This document shows positions 17,018 to 25,328 of a stretch of DNA of 44,189 bases, piece after piece. Positions within the stretch are counted from its first letter, which is position 1, and the number at the start of each line of letters is the position of its first letter. Origin of the DNA: JBFMCU01 sp964428225 (GTDB taxonomy: Bacteria; Planctomycetota; UBA1135; GCA-002686595); contig CAYRXS010000018.1 in NCBI GenBank assembly GCA_964428225.1, positions 1 through 44,189 of the forward strand, in the 5' to 3' direction. The notes below the pieces were generated by a model that was not told the origin of the DNA, searched no databases, and saw nothing but the letters and a program-made list of their open reading frames with translations. The position numbers and the translations under genes are program-made.

Positions 17018-17197
17018 CGGGGTAGGTCGGCTATCTGGCAGTCCGTTGGAGAAGTGCTTCGGATGCCAGGGCGGTGGCATCCGCGCCAGGTCGGCGTCTG
17101 GAAACGCAGGCGAATCCGTGGATTCGGCGAGGCTTTCAGGTGCCGAGCTGGTGTGGAGGACGCCGTCATGGCGCCGAATGACTTCTTCAATGGGCTG
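17018..17197 (-). promoter_or_regulatory. Longest gap inside the operon, with two hairpins
   Basis: A 180-base stretch between toroid protein 1 and the DUF4175 gene. It holds two perfect inverted repeats: CGAATC/GATTCG (17111-17116 and 17121-17126, 4-base loop) and GGATGCC/GGCATCC (17061-17067 and 17076-17082, 8-base loop). No reading frame with coding character is seen. Attenuation, mRNA processing or an internal promoter are possible. Confidence 0.35.
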
Positions 17198-18361
17198 CTA
17201 TCTCTGGAAGATGGGCAGGTAGCGGTAGGGGATCTCGAGGATCAGGACCGCGGTGGCCGTCCCGAAGGCCAGCCCCGGGCCCACGTCGTTCGGGAAGGAG
17301 CCGTCCGCGTGCTGCATGGACAGGAGCTCCGCGCGCACGCGCTCGAAGTACGGCTCCCAGTAGTCGATGTGAGCCGAGCTTCCCGCGGTGTACATCGCCT
17401 GGACGCCGTAGTAGTGGCCGTACCAGAAGAAGTAGTGCCCGCCGCGGCGCGCACCCGTCTGGGCATTGAACTCCTCGAGGTTGTGCTTCAGGTAGTCCAG
17501 CCCGCGCAGGATGGCCTCGTTGGAGTAGATCCCCAGCCCGTAGAGCGACGTCACCCCCGCCGCGGTCAGGGCGAAGGACGAGCGCGAGCGCACGCCCCGG
17601 CTGACCTGGTAGCGGAAGGAGCCCACCGGGTCCTCGAACCTCGAGCGGAGGAACCCCCGGACCATGTCCTCGGTGATCGCCGAGTCCATCACGTATTGCG
17701 TGGCGCGGTCCACCGTCGACCGCGGGACGCGGATGCCGATGTTGCGCGCGGCGCGCAGGGCGAGCACCTGGCACACGACGATCGACATGTCGGACGTGGG
17801 ATCGAAGGGGACGTAGCGCCACCCTCCCTCCGCGTTCTGCGTGTCGACGATGAAGTCCACCGCCCTCTGCAGCTTGTCGCGGACGTCCTTGCGGCTGGTC
17901 ATGCCGAAGATCTCCGCGAGGAAGAGCGTCGCGAAGGCGTGGCTGTACATGCGCGTGCCGTTTTGCGTGATGTAGCCGTCCTTCTGGCACGCGGAGAGGA
18001 TGTAGTTCACTCCCAGCTCGACGTTCCTCCCGTACTTGCCGCGCCCGGGGAGGTGGCCGCCGGCGAGGAAGGCCATCCCCGCCATCGCGCTGACGCCGAC
18101 GTGGGAGCCGTCGCCCGTCTCGCGGTAGCTCTCGTTGAGCTTGTACCCGATCTTCGCCGACCAGCTCCCGTCGGGATTCTGGTGCTCGGCGAGCCAGGCC
18201 AGGCCCTGGTCGACCGCCCGCCGCTGGGCGGGGGTGATCTCGATCGGGGCCGGACCGAGGGATCGCTCGTCCTGGGTTCCGGCGGGGGTCGTCGCCGGGA
18301 GGAAGACGAGGGGAGCCAGGAGAGTGAGGACCTTCATGGGGTGCACGATCGAGTGGTTCAT
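17198..18361 (-). CDS. Secreted squalene-cyclase-repeat (alpha/alpha-toroid) protein 1
   Basis: 387 aa. The ATG at 18361 overlaps the PQQ-protein stop as ATGA and has GGAGGA 8 bases upstream; a second ATG eight codons later would also leave the signal peptide (MKVLTLLAPLVFLPATTPAG) intact. The mature part is an alpha/alpha-toroid with QW-type repeats: EHQNPDGSWS, DTQNAEGGWRY and MQHADGSFPN. No DXDD catalytic motif is present, and the length suits a single toroid domain rather than a triterpene cyclase. Relatives of this fold include terpene cyclases, protein prenyltransferases and the thioester domain of complement proteins. Paralogue of the protein at 9849-10973 with the same C-terminal LPIFQR. 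Likely a periplasmic binding component of the MoxR-led system. Confidence 0.9.
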   Translation of the reverse strand: MNHSIVHPMKVLTLLAPLVFLPATTPAGTQDERSLGPAPIEITPAQRRAVDQGLAWLAEHQNPDGSWSAKIGYKLNESYRETGDGSHVGVSAMAGMAFLAGGHLPGRGKYGRNVELGVNYILSACQKDGYITQNGTRMYSHAFATLFLAEIFGMTSRKDVRDKLQRAVDFIVDTQNAEGGWRYVPFDPTSDMSIVVCQVLALRAARNIGIRVPRSTVDRATQYVMDSAITEDMVRGFLRSRFEDPVGSFRYQVSRGVRSRSSFALTAAGVTSLYGLGIYSNEAILRGLDYLKHNLEEFNAQTGARRGGHYFFWYGHYYGVQAMYTAGSSAHIDYWEPYFERVRAELLSMQHADGSFPNDVGPGLAFGTATAVLILEIPYRYLPIFQR

Positions 18362-21300
18362 CGGACGTCCTCCAGCACGTCGAGCCCGCGCGTGTCCCGC
18401 GGGCCCTCCTTGCGCAGGATGAAGAGAGCGTCGTCCAGGCCTCGGAGCTCGAGCTTCTCCGCGCGCACGAGCACGGAGTAGATCGTGCGGCTGTCGAGGT
18501 GGAAGCCGCCGGTCAGGTCGACGAACTCGAGCCGCGCCTCCAGGGGGAGGCGGGTGCGCGGATCCTTCAGCACGTAGGCGATCGCCACGCAGTCGCTCGA
18601 CACGGCGGGCATGGGGATGCTCAGGCCGTAGAGCTCCTCCTCCGACGCGCGGAGGTGGTACACCCAGCGCCTCCCGTTGGGAAGGTGGATGGCGCGCACC
18701 GGCGTCGTGTTCCCCGGGTGGGACGTGGGGACGACGAAGAGGTACGGGGCCGCGAGCCGCGTTCGCCGGTGCTCGCGCAGGCCGATCACCTCCTCGCCCA
18801 CGTCCAGCTTCTCGACGGACCGCAGGCTGCGCATGTCGAGCTTGAGCTCGTAGATGCCCGCGTGCGAGCTGCCCCGACCCAGCCGGGAGATCCCGGTCAC
18901 GACGTAGGTGCGTTCCCCGAACGTCGCGACGGAGCGCAACTCCTCGTCCTCGAACTCGACGGTCCACACCTGGCGTCCCGAGTCGAGGTCGTGGACGGCG
19001 ATGTACGGGTTCCGCCCCGCGTACTTGCGGAAGCTGGGGACGACCAGCCGGCTGCCCTCCACCCAGGCGCTCTCCTCTGGGAGCGGGGTGTTGAGCCAGT
19101 CGAGCTCGAACCGGGTCCGCACCTCGCCGCTGTAGAGGTTCAGGGCGATCACTCGCGAGGGGCCGTTGTACGGCTTGACGATGAAGACCGCGGTGCCGTC
19201 GCCGAGGATCGGGGCTCGCCATCCGACCGGCTCGGAGACCGGGAACCTCCAGAGGGGGACGCCGCCGTGCGCGTCGAAGGCCTGCACGGTGCGCGGGCGG
19301 TTCGCGGCGAGACCCGTGGTCACCAGGGCGATCCCGGAGTGCAGGTCGACGCCGAGGACGAGGTCCTCGCCCAGGACGTGCGACCAGAGGGGATCGCCCG
19401 CCGCGTCGTAGGCCTGGATCTCCTTGCGGCTCCCCACGACGATCCGGTTCGCCTCCACGGCGCACTTGCTCTCGTCGATGGCGTACGGGGTCTCGATGCT
19501 CCAGGCCTCGCGCGAGGGAGCCTCGCTCGCGTAGCCCGTCACGATCTTCCGATCGCGAAGGTAGACGTGCACGCGGCGCGGGTCTTCGGGGGAGCCGTCG
19601 CCAGGGACGAGCTCGCCGAGGTAGTCGTGTTGGTACGAGTGGTGCCCGCCCGGGGGGAACTCCACGTCGTGGGTGAAGCCAGGCAGGGGAGGGGAGAGCG
19701 TGACCGGCGCGTCGGGGAGCTCGGCGATCGTCTGCCGCCCCCGCTCGTCGAGGCCCTCCTGGAGCCGGCGCAGCGTCGGGTCGAGGTGGTCGAGCAGCCC
19801 CCGGAGGTACGCGGTGTTCCCCGTGCGGGCGAGGGCGACGCCGAGCTGGAACAGCCCGAGGGCCCGGTCCTCCTCGGAGAGCTCCAGGTTGCGCGCCGCG
19901 CCGAAGATCATGCTCGCCACCGCGCCCGCGTCGTCGCGCAGGTAGGCGTGGCGCAGGAGCTCGCGGTTCGCCTCGCCCGCCGCGTCGGAGTGCGGGTACA
20001 GGCGGATGACCTCCTCGAGCATGCGGCGGTCCTCGTCCCCCCGCGCGCGCTCGTACAGGTTCGAGGCGTCGCTCTCGAAGGGCCGGTACGCCCCGCGTCC
20101 GTCCAGCTCGAGGCGGCGGGAGATGCGCTGGCTGACGAGGTCGCGCACGCTCATCGAGTCGTTCACCGCCTGGCCCCCGTAGCGGTCGAGGGCGGCGTGC
20201 AGGTCCCGCAGGGCCTTCGCGCCTTGACGCTGGCGCGCGTGGGCGTCGGCCCGCGTGAGCAGCACCCACAGCCCGATCTCGAGGCTCGCGTCCTCCCAGC
20301 CGCGGACGGCCTCGTCGCGCAGGATCGCCTCCCCGATCAGCCAGGCGGATCCTCCGTCCTCGCGCACGTCCTTGGGAATCGGGAGGGAAGCGCAGGTCCG
20401 CTCCAGCTCCTCGAGCACCTCGAGCCGTCGCAGGGGCGACGAGCTGCGCAGGATGCGCTCCTGCTGCAGGAGGGTCTCGCACAGGGCGGGAAGGGTCGAG
20501 GCCAGGGGCTGCGCCGTGGCGAGCGCGCGCAGCGCTCCCGCGGCGTCGGCGAGGTCGACGAGGATGCCCGCCTTCAGGCGCAGGATGCCGTGCATCGCCT
20601 CCGCCACCTCCCGGTTGCCGCGCAGGGCGCCCGCGGGCCCGCCCGCGTCGGCGATCAGGGGCTCCAGCAGGCTCTCGGCCTCGCGGGCGAATCCCTCCGC
20701 CTGCTTCGTCTCCCCGTCGGCGTGGGCCGTGCGGGCCCGCCGCGTGAACAGCGCCGCGGTGTCGAGCACGACCTGCGTGTCCCGGGGGTTCGCGGCGAGG
20801 AGCCCGCGTTGGTGGGCGATCAGGACCTCCCAGTCGAAGAAGCCGTTGAGCTGCCGGCGGCCCACGGTGAACATCACACCGTCGCCCACGACCGTGTTCC
20901 CGTACTCGCGCGAGGACCAGGGACCCGACAGGGAGCGGCGGCGCTCTCCCGTCCAGCGGTCGAGCACGAGGCGCGCGTCCTCGTGGGGGACTACGATCGC
21001 GTCCTCCGCGAAGACGGGATAGGGGAGCGACGACGTCGAGGCGTGGTCGTACAGCGGCGTCGCCCAGCGCAGGCGGAAGTCGCCCGGGGTCCGGAAGCCC
21101 CCCGGCTTCTGCAGGGCGGCGACCATCTCACCCGCGAGGTAGACCGTGTCCCGGTCCGCGCCCAGCAGCAGGTCGGTCTCACTCCTCCACGTGCTCTGGT
21201 CCAGGTGCATGAGGTCGGCCTGGCGGTGTCCCCACAGGACGCGGCCGTCCTCCAGCTCGAAGGCCCACAGCTCCGCGGAGTCGTACGGCGTCGAGAGCAC

Positions 21301-22935
21301 GAGGTCGCTCATCACCAGGGGCGCCGCGACCTGCCAGACCGCGTTGCGCGTCGACGCCTGGTGGTAATCGGCCTTCCGGAGGCTCATCTGGTGGTACTCG
21401 GACTCCCAGAGGATGTCTCCGGTCAAGAGGTCGAGGGCGGCCACGGCCCCGAGCTCGGTCTGGGCGATCACCTTGTCGTCCGCGACGACCAGAGGCGCGG
21501 CGGTGAGCTCGCTGGCCGCCCCCCCGAACATGTTCCGCTCGCGCTGACCGCTGATGAGCCCCGTCGACCACAGGAGCTCCCCGGTGACGAGCTCGTAGCA
21601 GGCCACGTGGTAGTCGATGCGCCCCTGCAGGCGGTAGCAGGGCACCAGCACCCGGCCCCCGACGATCACCGGGGACGCGGCGGTCAGCATCTTCCGGGCG
21701 TAGTCGTTCTTCGACTCGTCGAGGCGGAACTCCTTGGAGCGGCCGTTCGCGACGAGGTCGAGCACGGGCAGGTGGTTCCACAGCTCCTCGCCGGTCTCGA
21801 GGTCGAAGGCGTAGAGCCGCCGCTCGGGGATGCGCTTCGTGATGTCGACGTTCTGCCAGGAGTCGTCCGGGTTGCGCGTGTAGGGGATCTGCAGGGCCGC
21901 GACGACCACGCCGCTGCGGACCGCGGGCTGGAGGGTGAGCTCCCGGACGTCGATCTGGTCGAAGTACTCGTGGGCGGAGGAGATGAGCTCCCACCCCTCG
22001 GGCGGCCCCTGGCTCCACAGCATCGCGCCGGAGTACGCGTCGACCGCGTGGACGAAGTAGGACGTGTTGACCAGCACCCGCCCCTCGAACAGGACGGGTC
22101 GCATGTTGTGGTAGTACCGGCCGCGCGTGGTCCCGCCGAACGGAGTCATGTCGAGGTCGACGCTCCACGTGTCGGCGTCCACGGGGGGGATCGTCTGCGG
22201 CGCGGCGGGCGCGACGTTGCGCCTCGCCCCGCTCTCGGCCTCGCGGAAGTCCGCTCTCTCGGCGGGGCGCGACGCGCGGGTCACCTCGCGGGCGACGCGC
22301 AGGCGCTCCTCGGCCGCGGGACCGATCTCCCGTCCGGAGAGGACCGTCAGCTCGTGGGCGCGCTCCCACGCGAACCGGGCGTCCTCGGGGTGGCCGCGCT
22401 CCAGCTCGAGGTCGCCCAGCGTCCACCAGGCGGTCTCGGCGGCGACGGCGAGCGGCCAGCGCCGGGCGACCGCGATCAGGGATCCCCGCCCCCCGCGGGC
22501 CAGGGCGTCCGCCAGGGCCTCGTCCGCCCGGGGGCCGTAGCGCTCCTCGTAGCGCGCGCGCACCTGGGGGGACAGCGAGAACAGCACGCGCCGCGCCCAC
22601 TCGGAGGCTCCGGAGTAGGTCGGGAACTGGGACGGCAGGTCCGGGTTCGCCCGCCACTCCGACGGCAGAAGGTCGCCGCGGTTCTCCACGAGCAGCTTCT
22701 GCAGCTCGGCGAGGGCCGCGTTCCACCGCTCCGCGTCGAGGTGCTCGACCACGTCCTCCGCCCGGGTCCGCGCGTGGCGGGCGAGGGGGAGGGTGAAGGG
22801 GCGGGGCAGCCGCGCCTCGAAGTCGTCCGGGGGCCCCTGGGCGGCGGGGAGGGCGGAGAGGCCGACGAGAACCCCCGCGACGAGGATCGCCGTCGCCCTG
22901 CGCCCCCTCGGGCGCGCTCCGCTCGCGTCGTTCAT
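18358..22935 (-). CDS. Large PQQ-like beta-propeller and helical-repeat exported protein
   Basis: 1525 aa. The ATG at 22935 overlaps the upstream VWA gene stop (ATGA). The signal peptide (ATAILVAGVLVGLSALPAA) is cleaved around residue 33. A short helical region precedes a first PQQ-like propeller (roughly 230-650) with blades such as VHAVDAYSGAMLWSQ, AFDLETGEELWNH and AVAALDLLTGDILWESE. A helical TPR-like middle (about 680-1080) is followed by a second propeller (about 1100-1500) with AYDAAGDPLWSHV, AFDAHGGVPLWRF and AVHDLDSGRQVWTVEF. Blades of this kind need not bind PQQ; in BamB-like proteins they mediate protein contacts. Position between VWA and toroid genes, with overlaps at both ends, argues for a stoichiometric periplasmic subunit. 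Exact role unknown. Confidence 0.9.
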   Translation of the reverse strand: MNDASGARPRGRRATAILVAGVLVGLSALPAAQGPPDDFEARLPRPFTLPLARHARTRAEDVVEHLDAERWNAALAELQKLLVENRGDLLPSEWRANPDLPSQFPTYSGASEWARRVLFSLSPQVRARYEERYGPRADEALADALARGGRGSLIAVARRWPLAVAAETAWWTLGDLELERGHPEDARFAWERAHELTVLSGREIGPAAEERLRVAREVTRASRPAERADFREAESGARRNVAPAAPQTIPPVDADTWSVDLDMTPFGGTTRGRYYHNMRPVLFEGRVLVNTSYFVHAVDAYSGAMLWSQGPPEGWELISSAHEYFDQIDVRELTLQPAVRSGVVVAALQIPYTRNPDDSWQNVDITKRIPERRLYAFDLETGEELWNHLPVLDLVANGRSKEFRLDESKNDYARKMLTAASPVIVGGRVLVPCYRLQGRIDYHVACYELVTGELLWSTGLISGQRERNMFGGAASELTAAPLVVADDKVIAQTELGAVAALDLLTGDILWESEYHQMSLRKADYHQASTRNAVWQVAAPLVMSDLVLSTPYDSAELWAFELEDGRVLWGHRQADLMHLDQSTWRSETDLLLGADRDTVYLAGEMVAALQKPGGFRTPGDFRLRWATPLYDHASTSSLPYPVFAEDAIVVPHEDARLVLDRWTGERRRSLSGPWSSREYGNTVVGDGVMFTVGRRQLNGFFDWEVLIAHQRGLLAANPRDTQVVLDTAALFTRRARTAHADGETKQAEGFAREAESLLEPLIADAGGPAGALRGNREVAEAMHGILRLKAGILVDLADAAGALRALATAQPLASTLPALCETLLQQERILRSSSPLRRLEVLEELERTCASLPIPKDVREDGGSAWLIGEAILRDEAVRGWEDASLEIGLWVLLTRADAHARQRQGAKALRDLHAALDRYGGQAVNDSMSVRDLVSQRISRRLELDGRGAYRPFESDASNLYERARGDEDRRMLEEVIRLYPHSDAAGEANRELLRHAYLRDDAGAVASMIFGAARNLELSEEDRALGLFQLGVALARTGNTAYLRGLLDHLDPTLRRLQEGLDERGRQTIAELPDAPVTLSPPLPGFTHDVEFPPGGHHSYQHDYLGELVPGDGSPEDPRRVHVYLRDRKIVTGYASEAPSREAWSIETPYAIDESKCAVEANRIVVGSRKEIQAYDAAGDPLWSHVLGEDLVLGVDLHSGIALVTTGLAANRPRTVQAFDAHGGVPLWRFPVSEPVGWRAPILGDGTAVFIVKPYNGPSRVIALNLYSGEVRTRFELDWLNTPLPEESAWVEGSRLVVPSFRKYAGRNPYIAVHDLDSGRQVWTVEFEDEELRSVATFGERTYVVTGISRLGRGSSHAGIYELKLDMRSLRSVEKLDVGEEVIGLREHRRTRLAAPYLFVVPTSHPGNTTPVRAIHLPNGRRWVYHLRASEEELYGLSIPMPAVSSDCVAIAYVLKDPRTRLPLEARLEFVDLTGGFHLDSRTIYSVLVRAEKLELRGLDDALFILRKEGPRDTRGLDVLEDVR

Positions 22936-25328
22936 ACCAGCTCGACCCTCTTGCGCAGGATCCACTCTGCCGAGAGCAGTACGAGCGCGATCAACAGCGT
23001 GGACAGACGGTCCCACGCGTCCTCCAGGTGGGAGGAGATCGGCTCGCGTCGCTCTTCGCCTCCGGGAAGCTCATCGGCCACGGAGGCGATGTTCGCGAGG
23101 TCCACGGCCAAACCTCCCGTCTTCCGGGCCAGGAGGGCCATGGCCTGGGGGTCGGGAGAGGGATCCGCGGTCTCCCGGGAGGGGAGCAGGACATCGAACT
23201 CGACCGAGGACACCGTCTCGTTGTCGGCCCCCACGATCCACGCCCGGTACAGCCCGGGCCGCTCCACCTGCAGGCCGCCCCGGTACACCCCGGGGCGCTC
23301 GCCGGCCAGGGCGAGCTCGAGCTCGTGGGGCCGCCCGTCGGGGCCGGACCAGGTCAAGGTCAGGGTCGGCTCCTCGCTGGGCCGGAAGTCGTCGTCCAGC
23401 ACGCGGGCGTCGAGCACGATCCGCTCCTCGAGGTGGTAGGAGGAGCGCGTCGTCTCGAGGCGGTGACGGCGGTCGCCGCTCTTCAGCCGGTCCAGGGCGA
23501 GCCAGCGCACCGCCTGGCGCCAGAACGGCGTCAGGTAGCGGTTTTCGAAGCCGCGGCGCCAGCGCCAGGTCGAGTCGAGGCCGAGGAACATGGTGCGCCC
23601 GGCGGGGAAGTGGCCCAGCACGAGCAGCGGCTGCAGCTCGCCGTCCTCGCGGTTGCGGTCGGTCGGGTGGCGCAGCAGCACCTGGGTGCCGGGCTTCGCG
23701 CGCCGGATCGGCGAGTACCAGTAGAAGCCGGGCAACCCGTCCGCGCGCTCCCAGAGCCGCCGGTTGGTATCGGGATCGGGGTGGACGCGCAGGATCTCGT
23801 GGGGGTGGCTCGGGTCCTCGGCCAGGGGGCGGAACATCCGCGTCCGGTCGCCCTGGTAGCGCAGGACCCCGGTGGGATCGAGCACGACGGGGAGCAGGTC
23901 CTCGAGCGGGGTCTGGAGGTAGTCCCGCGGGTTGTAGAACTCGCCCGCCTGGAAGAGCACGCCGCCCCCGGCCTCCACGAACTCGCGCAGGGCGACCATG
24001 AACGCCTCGCCGCGCTCGGGGTCGGGGGAGACGTCGTAGGGATCGACGTCGCCGAGGATGACCACGTCGAAGCGATCGAGGAGCTCCTCGCGAGTCGTCG
24101 GGACCTCGCGCAGGGGCTCGAGCCCCTCGGAGTGATCCTGGGGGAAGTCGCGATCCGCGGACAGGAGGAAGCACTGGATCACGGAGTCGGGATCCTCGCG
24201 CTGGAAGATCCACTTCACGAAGCGGTACTCGTAGCGCGGGTAGCCCTCGACGTAGAGCACCCGGATCTTCACCTCGGAGACGCGCACCCCGAACTCGATC
24301 CGGTTGTCGTCGAGCATCGTCTCGCCCGCCAGCGGAGGGACCGACACGCGAAACCGTCGCTCGCCGACGCGCATGTGCGCCTTCGGTGCCACGAGCACCA
24401 CGCGCTCGCCGTCCTCGCTGAGCGGCGTGTCCTCCTCGGTGAGGGTTCGCAGCACCTCCCCGGTGTCCGTGTCCACTTCCTCGAGGACCGTCTGCACCCG
24501 GGCGACGTCGGACACGCCCCGGCCGAGCACGCGCACGGTCACCGCGAGCTCGTCGTCCTGCAGCGCCTCGGTGGGGGCCTCGACGAGCTCGATGATCGCG
24601 TTACGCTCGGGCCGCGTGTCTCCGACCACCACGGTGTGGATCGGGATCCCCATGGTCCCCGCGGTGCGCGCGGCTTCCTGCACGGGGAGGCCGCCGTTCG
24701 AGCGCCCGTCGGACACGACCACGACGTCGGTCACCGGCCGGCCGCGGTGGGCGGCGAGGACGCGGCTCACCGCGTCTCCCAGGTGCGTGCTCGTCCCGCG
24801 ACCCGTCGCGTCCTCGAGGCGGGCCAGCGGGACGGCGGTCTCCGCGAAGGAGTAGAGGCGGGTCTCGTACTCGCCGTCCTCCAGCGCCGGCATCAGATGC
24901 CGCTCCATCGCCCGCCGCGAGAGCTCGAGGCGGTTGACGTTCGCGGGATCCGTGCTCACCAGACCGCGCAGCGCGCGCCGCGCGTCGTCGTCCCCGAGGT
25001 AGGCGTCCTTGCGATCCATGCTCGCCGAGTCGTCCAGGAGGACGATGACCTCGGCGGGGTGGACCTCCTCGCGCTTCTCGACCAGGACCGGCCGGGCGAG
25101 CACGAGCGCGAGCAGCACGAACGCGGCCACGCGCAGGGAGGAGAGCACGATCCGCATCGTCGTCGTGATGCTCTCCCGCGCGTACCCCACCCAGGTGACG
25201 AAGGCGAACAGCGGCAGGATCACCAGGACGATGATCCACATCGGCGGCAGGTCGAGCAGGCGGAAGCTCTCCCGGACGCCGGATACGGCGCCGGATTCCT
25301 GCAGCAGGGCGAGGAGGCCGAGAGCCAT
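22932..25328 (-). CDS. Membrane VWA / class I glutamine amidotransferase-like protein
   Basis: 798 aa. The chosen ATG (25328) overlaps the upstream stop by one base (TGATG) and sits 8 bases after AGGAGG; a GTG one codon earlier is too close to that site. Two N-terminal transmembrane segments (about 31-48 and 60-79) precede a von Willebrand A domain with a complete MIDAS: Asp99-Asp-Ser101-Ala-Ser103, a Thr in GRGTSTHLG, and Asp in VVVSDGRSNGG. The middle (about 370-600) resembles the catalytically degenerate amidotransferase fold (VVILGDVDPYD, FVEAGGGVLFQAG), followed by a beta-sandwich and a C-terminal transmembrane helix (LSTLLIALVLLSAEWIL). The architecture parallels BatB-like proteins. The MIDAS probably faces the periplasm and binds a partner through a divalent metal. 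Confidence 0.92.
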   Translation of the reverse strand: MALGLLALLQESGAVSGVRESFRLLDLPPMWIIVLVILPLFAFVTWVGYARESITTTMRIVLSSLRVAAFVLLALVLARPVLVEKREEVHPAEVIVLLDDSASMDRKDAYLGDDDARRALRGLVSTDPANVNRLELSRRAMERHLMPALEDGEYETRLYSFAETAVPLARLEDATGRGTSTHLGDAVSRVLAAHRGRPVTDVVVVSDGRSNGGLPVQEAARTAGTMGIPIHTVVVGDTRPERNAIIELVEAPTEALQDDELAVTVRVLGRGVSDVARVQTVLEEVDTDTGEVLRTLTEEDTPLSEDGERVVLVAPKAHMRVGERRFRVSVPPLAGETMLDDNRIEFGVRVSEVKIRVLYVEGYPRYEYRFVKWIFQREDPDSVIQCFLLSADRDFPQDHSEGLEPLREVPTTREELLDRFDVVILGDVDPYDVSPDPERGEAFMVALREFVEAGGGVLFQAGEFYNPRDYLQTPLEDLLPVVLDPTGVLRYQGDRTRMFRPLAEDPSHPHEILRVHPDPDTNRRLWERADGLPGFYWYSPIRRAKPGTQVLLRHPTDRNREDGELQPLLVLGHFPAGRTMFLGLDSTWRWRRGFENRYLTPFWRQAVRWLALDRLKSGDRRHRLETTRSSYHLEERIVLDARVLDDDFRPSEEPTLTLTWSGPDGRPHELELALAGERPGVYRGGLQVERPGLYRAWIVGADNETVSSVEFDVLLPSRETADPSPDPQAMALLARKTGGLAVDLANIASVADELPGGEERREPISSHLEDAWDRLSTLLIALVLLSAEWILRKRVELV

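Noticed and set aside
9849..18361. Squalene-hopene cyclase identity for the two toroid proteins
   Set aside because: They are under 400 residues, carry signal peptides and lack the DXDD motif, so hopanoid synthesis is not supported.
18499..23439. Plus-strand frame of about 1650 codons opposite the PQQ-like gene
   Set aside because: Composition is the mirror of the minus-strand codons, without any recognisable domain or ribosome-binding site; the PQQ-like reading has clear blades and a signal peptide.
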